DNA from: Elusimicrobiaceae bacterium
GTDB taxonomy: Bacteria; Elusimicrobiota; Elusimicrobia; Elusimicrobiales; Elusimicrobiaceae
Assembly (NCBI GenBank): GCA_017647245.1
Contig: JAGCKY010000159.1
Span: forward strand, 1-6,866
Direction: 5' to 3'
Length of the DNA: 6,866 bases
The notes under the pieces: generated by a model
Databases searched by the model: none
Told to the model about the DNA's origin: nothing
What the model saw: only the letters and a program-made list of their open reading frames with translations
Made by a program: the position numbers and the translations under genes
Shown: one piece after another, positions 1 to 6,020 of the stretch
Layout: every line of letters starts with the position of its first letter
Position numbering within the stretch: position 1 is the stretch's first letter

Positions 1-438
1 GAGGATACTTGCCCGGGCCATGATATTCTCAAACAATATAACTGTACCCATAGCGAAGTTGCAGGTGCAACTTGCTTTGACGTATACATGGTGGAAGGCC
101 GCCCGGTCAACGAAGAAAGTTATACACTGTTGCAAGAAAACATTACCACACAAAATACAGCTTCGCAAGCAGCTTGTCCGAGTGGCGTGACCGATTGTAA
201 TTCTTTCTTAGAAGCACTTAATTACAATTTGGAATTTTCATGGTACTTGGTCAACTTTCCGTCCTCCTCCTTTGAACAGTGCCGCGAAACGTATGATTGC
301 AAACGCATTGACTGTTCGCAACCGATCGCACAAAATCAATCAGGTCAAGATATGTCTGCTCTTATTTCCTGCGTGTATAAGAAAAATCAACTTTTCTTTG
401 TGGGCGGAGAAATTACTTGTCAAAAACAAGCCCGCTAA
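1..438 (+). CDS. Cysteine-rich protein of unknown function, C-terminal part (5' end outside window)
   Basis: The reading frame is open from base 1 to a TAA at 436-438, giving 145 residues of a gene that begins upstream. I do not recognise the family. Ten cysteines are visible (fragment residues 4, 15, 25, 59, 66, 94, 100, 105, 124, 140), about 7% of residues and an even number, which suggests a secreted or surface protein held by disulfides. It is also rich in Asn, Gln, Ser and Thr and has few lysines until its end; there is no hydrophobic membrane segment in the visible part. A methionine at codon 30 (base 88) has no convincing ribosome binding site and the frame is open before it, so I do not take it as the start. 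The C-terminal part of a type IV pilin-like or other exported protein is possible, but the N-terminus that would decide this is missing. It lies 92 bases before the PAS gene on the same strand, so cotranscription is possible. Confidence 0.7.
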   Translation, partial: EDTCPGHDILKQYNCTHSEVAGATCFDVYMVEGRPVNEESYTLLQENITTQNTASQAACPSGVTDCNSFLEALNYNLEFSWYLVNFPSSSFEQCRETYDCKRIDCSQPIAQNQSGQDMSALISCVYKKNQLFFVGGEITCQKQAR

Positions 439-499
439 CACGAAATATGCTTGCAAGCCGTGTGCGAATTTATTAGCATATAGAAAACAGGGTTTGTGG

Positions 500-518
500 G
501 TACGCGTCCCCCGCGTAC
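500..518 (+). promoter_or_regulatory. Perfect 7-bp hairpin abutting the ribosome binding site of the PAS gene
   Basis: GTACGCG (500-506) and CGCGTAC (512-518) are perfect inverted repeats around a 5-base loop, TCCCC. The next base, 519, begins the Shine-Dalgarno sequence GAGGA. In RNA this would be a stable GC-rich stem touching the ribosome binding site; in DNA it is a dyad of the kind bound by dimeric regulators. No T-run follows, so it is not a typical intrinsic terminator. That it is regulatory is inferred from position only. Confidence 0.4.
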
Positions 519-523
519 GAGGA
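519..523 (+). promoter_or_regulatory. Ribosome binding site of the PAS/GAF gene
   Basis: GAGGA ends 7 bases before the ATG at 531. It fixes the start: the frame upstream is closed by a TAG at 474-476 and no other start codon with a Shine-Dalgarno lies between. Confidence 0.75.
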
Positions 524-530
524 TATTATT

Positions 531-3500
531 ATGGCTAATAAATTATTTTCTTTCTTTTCACATTCGCAACCGCCTAAAGAGTTAACTCCGTGGACGGAAG
601 CTTGGCAAATGTTGCCCATTGCATTGTGGGTGATAGATCCGGTGGGTAAAATCGTTTTTGCTAATAAGGCGGCGGAACATTTGGGCGGATTTGAGAGCGG
701 CGAATTGCAAGGCACTTCTATTGCTCAATACGGTATGAGCATGACCGACGTGGAAGAATTATTGCAAAAGGATAGCTCTGCCAAAATTTTCCGTGAAATT
801 GTCACGCGTGATAAAGACAGTTTGCAGGTAAGCATGGGGGCTGCCCGGGTGCCGGAACTGTCGTACATTGTATTGTCCTTGGAGCAAAATCCGGATTATT
901 ACCAGATGCGCGACGAAAAACAATTTTTTGAATCCATAGTCAGAAACTATCCGATAGCCGTAGCCGTGCAAGATCCCGAGGGCATTTGTCGCGCATGGAA
1001 TAGCAATATGGAGCAATTATTTGGTCTGGCCGAGCAGCAAGCAGTAGGCCGGCCAATGCGCGAGCTAATCCCGGCGGAATTATCCAGTGCACTAGAGATA
1101 TTGGACAAGGAAGTAATGCAACATGAGCAGGTGGTTTTGGAACGACAGATGACCTGCAAAAATTACAGCGGAAAAGAATTAACCTTGTCTGTCAGTAAAG
1201 TACCTATCCTGTCGGGCTCAACGCTAACTTCCGTTTTAACGGTATTTGAAAACATTTCTTCCCGTCAAGCAAGAGAAAAAGAATTATTGCAAACACGTAA
1301 TTTGCTACAAGCTATTTTAGACCATGTGCCTTTGGGAATTTATACACGTACGGCCGATTACGAAGTGACCTATTTTAACAATCAGAGCTTATCCGTATTG
1401 GGATTAATGAATCCAAAATATGTTACTAATCTGCATCCGGACCAAAGCGGGGAAGATCGTAAGAAGTATGTGGAGAGAGAACGTCAGATTATTGCGGAGG
1501 GCGTATTAAAAGATTTTCCCAATGAAGTATTTGTAAATGAACAAGGACAAGAGAAAATCTTGCACATGATTAAAATCCCGCTGATGCAAGCGGGGCCGGA
1601 GCCGTTGGTGTTGACGATTGTAGAAGACGTTACTAAACGGCGCGAACAAGAAAGGGAAATCGCCGCCGCAAATGATTTCTTATCCGCTATTATTGAAAAC
1701 GCCCCTGTGGGATTGTATGCCCGAACGGAAGCGGGGGAAATGTTGCTCAGTAACAAAATGAGTGAACACATTTTCCACGATGAAGATACCCAAAATGAAA
1801 AAGGTTTTTCACCGCATGAAACAGATGAACAGGTGCATGAGTATTTGAGCCGTGAGGCGGCTGTGCTCGCCAGCGGAAAACCGCTGGTAATTGAAGAAGA
1901 ACCTTACAAAACGATGGACGGTAAAGAACATATCTTGCACATGGTCAAGGTGCCGGTTCCCGGCAGAGAAGGCAATTCGGGCTTTGTGATTACCATGGTG
2001 GAAGATATTACCGAGCGTAAGCAACAAGAGCACCAGCTGGAAGAAGCGCATAACTTCCAAAAAGCAATTTTGGATAATGTGCCGCTGGCTATTTATGCTT
2101 TCCGCGAAGATTCTTCTATGGCTTTTGTCAATAAAAAAACGTGGGATATGTTCCCAAAAGACGACATTCATAACGAACCGGGCAGCGCATATTACAAACG
2201 GGACCGAGAAGTTTTTGAAAAAGGCGAAATCTTGGATATTCCGGAAGAAGAATATATTGGAGAAGACGGTCAAAAAACAATGGTACATTTAATCAAAGTA
2301 CCGGTTTTTGATAAGGATAACAAACCCTATATGCTGGTATCTATTGCCGAAGATATCACTTTGAAGAAACAACAAGAAAAAGAAATCAGCCAAGTCAAAA
2401 ATTTCCTGCAAAATGTGGTAGACAACCTGCCGGTTGCTTTGTCGGTGCGCAAAGCGGATGGGGAATATATTGTGTGGAACAAACGCAGTGAAGATTTATT
2501 CGGTGTGTCGGCGCAAGATGTAATCGGTAAAACTAATTATCGCAGTGACATCAGTCAAGAGCAGGCGGAGTTTATGTTGGACTCTGACAAAAAAGTGTTG
2601 CAAAGTGGTAAAGAGCAAAATATCGCGCAAGAGTTGGTGTCTACGCCCACCGACGGAGTGAAAATTATGCATACCGTCAAAACACCGCTTTACGACGCAG
2701 AAGGGCAAGCGCAGTATTTACTGAACGTTTCCGAAGATGTTACCGCTAAAACCAAAATGGAGAAACAAATTCGCGAAGCCAGCGAGAAAAATTCCTTGTT
2801 GGTAGAGAGTGCGCGCGAAGGTATTTTGATTTTAGAAGACAAAAAAATCATCTATGCCAACCAAGCGGTGTGTAAACTGTTGGGGGTCAAAGCGCAAGAA
2901 GAATTAGCCGGGCGTAAATTATCGGATTTTATTGCAGAGGACTACCAATTATTTGCCTCTGAAAAATATGAATCTATCGTCAATGGATTGGAAGGATCGG
3001 ACGAACCGATGCAATTGCGTTTAAATACGGGAGATGGCAAGACTGCGGAGACAGAAATTGCGGCTATGGCTTCCACCTATTTAGGGCGCCGCATTGTAAT
3101 TGTGTTCTTACGTGATATCAGCGCCAGCAGCCGGCAATTGCGTGAATTGCGCGGCGAACGGGAAATGTTTAAAAACATTTTTGAATCCAGCCCGACGGCG
3201 GCCTTTGTATTAAATCACAAGGGCTATATCAATGTGATGAATAAATCGGCGCGCGATTTATTCCATTTTGCCGAACAAGATCGCAATTTCTACCGTAATG
3301 TGTACATTCGCCCGGGATTAAGTTTAGAGGTGCGCCGGCGCATGCGCCGCGGGGAATCGGCACAAATGGACTATGTGTTTGACTTTGCCAAAGCACAAGA
3401 AAAATTTCCGGGCCGCATACAAGGCGAAGGAATTTTAGATTTGCATTTGACATTAGAGCCATTTTCTCACCGTGATACCCAGTCGGGAGAAGTAGAGGCG

Positions 3501-5531
3501 GATTATTTGGTAATTTTGCAACCCAAAGAAAACGCAACTGACGTAACACAATTCAATCAGCCCGCGGCAGAACAATTAACCGCAGAAGTACCGCAAACCC
3601 CGGTGGCGTTGCCGCAAACAGAACCGTATGTGTTATGTTCGCCGGAGTTTAACATTATTTCTTGCAATGATGCATTCTGCAAGCTATGTGGTCACACACA
3701 AGAAGAAATGGCAGGGCAGGAAGTGCTTTCGTTATTTGCTACGGACAGTGTGCCGATGGTAACGGAAGACATCAAAACGCTCAAAGAAACGGGTTGTTTA
3801 GAGAACCGGGACTATAAAATCAAAGTAACAAACGAACCGGAAAGCCAACCGGTCCAAGTAACAGCCAGCCGAATGTCCGACGGAAACTATGTGTGGGTCT
3901 GGCGCAATATGGCTTTACAAAACGAAATGATACGTATTTTGCAAAAGCGTTCGTCGCAATTAGGCGCGTTGCTGGATGCGACGGACGGTGCTATTTTGTT
4001 TGTGAATTTCGAAGGTGAGAAATTCGGCCGCATTACGCAAGCCAATCAGTATATGACTGATTTGTTGGGTTATACGCACGAAGAAATAGGTAATCTTCCT
4101 TTTGAAAAATTATTCCTATCTCCGGAAAACAAAAACGAGCAAATTGCATCTGCAGTACTCAATAAAATGACCGGTGTTTTGCGTGAGCAAGGCCGCGCGT
4201 GTGTGCAAGTGCCCGTGTTTACCAAAAGCGGACAGGGCATTGAAATGGCTATCACAGCGGTGTCTATGGATTTGCCCGGCGAAAATACAGTATTGGTGTT
4301 GATGACGGATTTGTCGGCGGCGTTGCGGCATGTGGCGCGCCATTCCAAAGAAGCATCGGAACTACGCAGTATGCGCCGCTTTTTACCCGGATTATATTTG
4401 AAAACAAACCGGGAAGGAAAAGTATTAGAGGTGTCTTCTAATTTACCGTATTTAAATGACGGAGAAGCCAACGAAATTTTCTACGGAAAAACACCGGACC
4501 AATACTGGCCGTGGGACGCAGCCGAAAAAGAATTATTTTCCATTAAAGAGGCCTTTAGCGTCAATATCAGCACAAACTTTGATATAGAATGGGAAATAAA
4601 AGGTAGAAAACGGTTTTTGGAAGCGGTATGTACACCGATTAGCGGCGGCGGGGAAGAAGTGGTCATTTGGGTCAGAGATGTCAGTTCTAAACGCCAACAC
4701 GACCAGCAAATCCGTCAGCTGTATGCCATTAGCAATAAAAATTCCGGCACACTGACGGAACAAGTCAATGAGATTTTGGATTTCGGTAAGAGCGCCTTTA
4801 AGGCAGATGTGGGTATCATTATGCGCTTTCATGAGCCGAACGAAATGACGGTTGTGTATGCCACCCCCAATGAATTTAACATTGAGCGTTATATGACGTT
4901 TCCGCTGGAAGAATGTTTGTTGGACGTGCGTGATGATAATGTGGTGGTGTTTCCAAAACTTTCTGTCACCAACTGTACAAAATGTATACACAAGGAAAAA
5001 GATTTCGGCTCGCTGATTGCGGCGCCTTTGTATGTGGGGGGCAAAGTGATGGGTGTGTTGTGTTTTGCCAGCCGCAAGCCGCGCTTCCAATTTGCAGACG
5101 GGGCCGAAGAACTGATTGGCATTATGTCGCGTATTTTGAGTTTGCGTATTGAACTGCGCGAAGCCAGCAAAACATTGAGTGAAAATTCACAAAGTTTTAT
5201 GGGCACTTTGGAGTATGTGGAAATGCCTGCCGTGGTATTGGATCTGAAATATAATATCCGCTATGCCAACGGTATGTTCGTGGCGGGTACCGGGCAAGAA
5301 GAACCCGTGGAAGAAAAAGAATTTTTCACCCAGTTTATCAAAGACCCGCACCAAAGCCGCGAACGCTTTGAAGAAGCAGCGCGTAACGCTTCGGGCAATG
5401 CCTTCCAAGTACAGTTGGAACTGATTAATGAAAAAGGTAAATATCACGCCACCAACTGGGATGTCTTTGTGATGAAGGATATCCGCGGGGAAGTGGAAGG
5501 GTATGGTCTGATTGCGGTGCGCGAAAAATAG
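531..5531 (+). CDS. Giant multi-PAS/GAF sensory protein without a recognisable output domain
   Basis: Encodes 1666 residues. From PAS-like hallmarks (a strand with a Pro, then an Asn in the helix after the first hairpin, and a closing strand ending in a D-[IV]-[ST]-like turn) I read domains at roughly 22-118, 132-244, 257-369, 382-494, 508-611, 624-739, 752-864, 878-997, 1032-1127, 1143-1262 and 1283-1385, then a GAF domain at about 1404-1547 and a last PAS at about 1556-1666. Charged heptad-like linkers join them, as in signalling helices of sensor kinases. A Pro/Gln-rich linker (about 998-1032) splits the array. No signal peptide or membrane segment is seen, so it should be cytosolic. PAS and GAF domains generally bind small ligands or cofactors or mediate dimerisation; no ligand can be assigned here. 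No HisKA, HATPase, GGDEF, EAL, receiver or DNA-binding motif is present. The TAG at 5529-5531 follows the last PAS strand directly and a terminator comes next, so there is no sign of a lost 3' part. The gene may be annotated elsewhere as a PAS-containing sensor kinase, but the kinase part is not there. Individual PAS boundaries are approximate; domains 8, 9 and 11 are the weakest. Confidence 0.9.
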   Translation: MANKLFSFFSHSQPPKELTPWTEAWQMLPIALWVIDPVGKIVFANKAAEHLGGFESGELQGTSIAQYGMSMTDVEELLQKDSSAKIFREIVTRDKDSLQVSMGAARVPELSYIVLSLEQNPDYYQMRDEKQFFESIVRNYPIAVAVQDPEGICRAWNSNMEQLFGLAEQQAVGRPMRELIPAELSSALEILDKEVMQHEQVVLERQMTCKNYSGKELTLSVSKVPILSGSTLTSVLTVFENISSRQAREKELLQTRNLLQAILDHVPLGIYTRTADYEVTYFNNQSLSVLGLMNPKYVTNLHPDQSGEDRKKYVERERQIIAEGVLKDFPNEVFVNEQGQEKILHMIKIPLMQAGPEPLVLTIVEDVTKRREQEREIAAANDFLSAIIENAPVGLYARTEAGEMLLSNKMSEHIFHDEDTQNEKGFSPHETDEQVHEYLSREAAVLASGKPLVIEEEPYKTMDGKEHILHMVKVPVPGREGNSGFVITMVEDITERKQQEHQLEEAHNFQKAILDNVPLAIYAFREDSSMAFVNKKTWDMFPKDDIHNEPGSAYYKRDREVFEKGEILDIPEEEYIGEDGQKTMVHLIKVPVFDKDNKPYMLVSIAEDITLKKQQEKEISQVKNFLQNVVDNLPVALSVRKADGEYIVWNKRSEDLFGVSAQDVIGKTNYRSDISQEQAEFMLDSDKKVLQSGKEQNIAQELVSTPTDGVKIMHTVKTPLYDAEGQAQYLLNVSEDVTAKTKMEKQIREASEKNSLLVESAREGILILEDKKIIYANQAVCKLLGVKAQEELAGRKLSDFIAEDYQLFASEKYESIVNGLEGSDEPMQLRLNTGDGKTAETEIAAMASTYLGRRIVIVFLRDISASSRQLRELRGEREMFKNIFESSPTAAFVLNHKGYINVMNKSARDLFHFAEQDRNFYRNVYIRPGLSLEVRRRMRRGESAQMDYVFDFAKAQEKFPGRIQGEGILDLHLTLEPFSHRDTQSGEVEADYLVILQPKENATDVTQFNQPAAEQLTAEVPQTPVALPQTEPYVLCSPEFNIISCNDAFCKLCGHTQEEMAGQEVLSLFATDSVPMVTEDIKTLKETGCLENRDYKIKVTNEPESQPVQVTASRMSDGNYVWVWRNMALQNEMIRILQKRSSQLGALLDATDGAILFVNFEGEKFGRITQANQYMTDLLGYTHEEIGNLPFEKLFLSPENKNEQIASAVLNKMTGVLREQGRACVQVPVFTKSGQGIEMAITAVSMDLPGENTVLVLMTDLSAALRHVARHSKEASELRSMRRFLPGLYLKTNREGKVLEVSSNLPYLNDGEANEIFYGKTPDQYWPWDAAEKELFSIKEAFSVNISTNFDIEWEIKGRKRFLEAVCTPISGGGEEVVIWVRDVSSKRQHDQQIRQLYAISNKNSGTLTEQVNEILDFGKSAFKADVGIIMRFHEPNEMTVVYATPNEFNIERYMTFPLEECLLDVRDDNVVVFPKLSVTNCTKCIHKEKDFGSLIAAPLYVGGKVMGVLCFASRKPRFQFADGAEELIGIMSRILSLRIELREASKTLSENSQSFMGTLEYVEMPAVVLDLKYNIRYANGMFVAGTGQEEPVEEKEFFTQFIKDPHQSRERFEEAARNASGNAFQVQLELINEKGKYHATNWDVFVMKDIRGEVEGYGLIAVREK
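1296..2756 (+). repeat. Tandem array of four closely similar PAS units (PAS3-PAS6) inside the large gene
   Basis: Four consecutive units share the same frame of motifs. Each opens with a variant of ILDNVPL (residues 262, 387, 513, 629), carries a variant of ILHMVKVP before its last strand (343, 468, 584, 712) and closes with a variant of VEDITxxxQQE (364, 490, 606, 734). The openings are 125, 126 and 116 residues apart. Units 3 and 4 also keep a 12-base identity, ATCTTGCACATG, at 1557-1568 and 1932-1943, exactly 125 codons apart. This is best explained by duplication of one PAS-plus-linker unit followed by divergence. PAS2 and PAS7 are looser matches on either side. Confidence 0.7.
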
Positions 5532-5545
5532 TTTGCAGTTATGTC

Positions 5546-5577
5546 AAAAAATCCCGGGTGTTTAGCCCGGGGTTTTT
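5546..5577. terminator. Bidirectional intrinsic terminator between convergent genes
   Basis: CCCGGG at 5553-5558 pairs with CCCGGG at 5566-5571. A T-G pair (5552/5572) and AAAAA/TTTTT (5547-5551, 5573-5577) extend the stem around a short loop. Read on the + strand, the GC stem is followed by a T-run, ending the PAS gene transcript 14 bases after its stop. Read on the - strand, the six As at 5546-5551 supply the T-run, ending the guaC-FKBP transcript, whose last stop codon is at 5592-5594. One element therefore serves both genes. Confidence 0.88.
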
Positions 5578-5591
5578 CCGTATAAAAATAA

Positions 5592-6008
5592 CTAATTAAT
5601 TTCTTTGATTTCCACTTCAAAGGTTAATTCTTTTCCGGCTAGCGGATGATTGAAATCCAACGTGATTTCTTTTTCTGAAATTTCCTTGATAGTGGCGCGG
5701 AAAGTGTGTGCACCGTTACTGGCGCCCACCATATCACCTACTTTTAATTGGTCTGCGTTATTGATGGCATTTTTCGGCACGCGTTTAATAGCTTCGGGTA
5801 GTACCGGGCCGTACGCTTTTTCGGCGGCGATTGTAACAGTCTTTTTATCGCCCACGTTCATTTGTTCCAACTCTTCTTCCAGTCCTTTGATGATTTGACC
5901 GGATCCGTGCGTATATTCCAACGGGCCGCGTCCGGCGGACGTATCTGCCACCTTGCCGTCTACAGTCAGCGTGTAGTCAAATTTTACTTTTGCACCTTTA
6001 TTAATCAT
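5592..6008 (-). CDS. FKBP-type peptidyl-prolyl cis-trans isomerase, SlyD/SlpA type without metal-binding tail
   Basis: Encodes 138 residues. Proteins of this family catalyse cis-trans isomerisation of Xaa-Pro bonds and act as folding helpers in the cytoplasm; no signal peptide is seen here. The N-terminal FKBP half is clear: VKFDYTLTVDGK (8-19), PLEYTHGSGQIIKGLEEEL (29-47) and the VGDKKTV and AYG elements (52-58, 65-67). The segment from about 70 to 117 matches the inserted flap (IF) domain typical of SlyD and SlpA, and the FKBP fold resumes at LDFNHPLAGK (117-126) and a final strand. It ends right after this strand and lacks the His/Cys-rich C-terminal tail by which E. coli SlyD binds nickel, so a role in metal insertion is unlikely. 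The N-terminal half resembles SlyD and the DFNHPLAGK stretch resembles SlpA (FkpB), so I give no symbol. It is the second gene of a unit with guaC, 12 bases after its stop. Confidence 0.93.
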   Translation of the reverse strand: MINKGAKVKFDYTLTVDGKVADTSAGRGPLEYTHGSGQIIKGLEEELEQMNVGDKKTVTIAAEKAYGPVLPEAIKRVPKNAINNADQLKVGDMVGASNGAHTFRATIKEISEKEITLDFNHPLAGKELTFEVEIKEIN

Positions 6009-6013
6009 ATTCT

Positions 6014-6020
6014 CTCCTTT
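6014..6020 (-). promoter_or_regulatory. Ribosome binding site of the FKBP gene, filling the guaC-FKBP gap
   Basis: On the - strand this reads AAAGGAG, five bases before the ATG at 6006-6008. It starts immediately after the guaC stop codon (6021-6023), so ribosomes finishing guaC end on the binding site of the next gene. This supports cotranscription and possibly coupled translation. Confidence 0.85.

Larger units (their letters stand above)
439..530 (+). other. Intergenic leader with inverted repeats upstream of the PAS gene
   Basis: This 92-base gap holds two inverted repeats. ATATGCT at 445-451 is matched by AGCATAT at 475-481, a loose 7-bp pairing with a 23-base spacer that also contains the palindrome GCTTGCAAGC (449-458). 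A tighter hairpin lies at 500-518 and is listed separately. A weak promoter-like pair can be drawn (TTGCAA at 451-456, TAGCAT at 474-479, 17-base spacing, 4 of 6 matches in each box), but this is near chance level. There is no hairpin plus T-run that would clearly terminate the upstream gene, so read-through into the PAS gene cannot be excluded. Confidence 0.4.

Noticed and set aside
445..520. A possible tRNA, since GGGTACGCGTCCC at 498-510 looks like a T-arm
   Set aside because: The 7-base loop does not fit the TTCRANY pattern, the arm has only three GC pairs, and no D-arm, anticodon arm or acceptor stem can be drawn around it. The hairpin at 500-518 explains the sequence better.
272..538. 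An 88-codon frame overlapping the end of the first gene and running into the PAS gene start
   Set aside because: It is a shadow frame: no ribosome binding site, no recognisable protein features, and it overlaps a frame with clear protein-like composition.
1296..2756. Repeat units as a CRISPR or DNA-level satellite
   Set aside because: The similarity is at protein level with a spacing of 116-126 codons and little DNA identity; it reflects duplicated PAS domains.
3331..3348. Overlapping 12-bp palindromes TGCGCCGGCGCA and GGCGCATGCGCC inside the PAS gene
   Set aside because: They lie in frame in an Arg-rich stretch (RRRMRR) where repeated CGC/CGG codons produce such palindromes; there is no sign of a regulatory role.
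4533..5090. A 185-codon frame on the minus strand inside the GAF-coding region
   Set aside because: It is antisense to well-formed GAF coding sequence and His/Phe-rich in the way of reverse-strand shadows; no start signal supports it.
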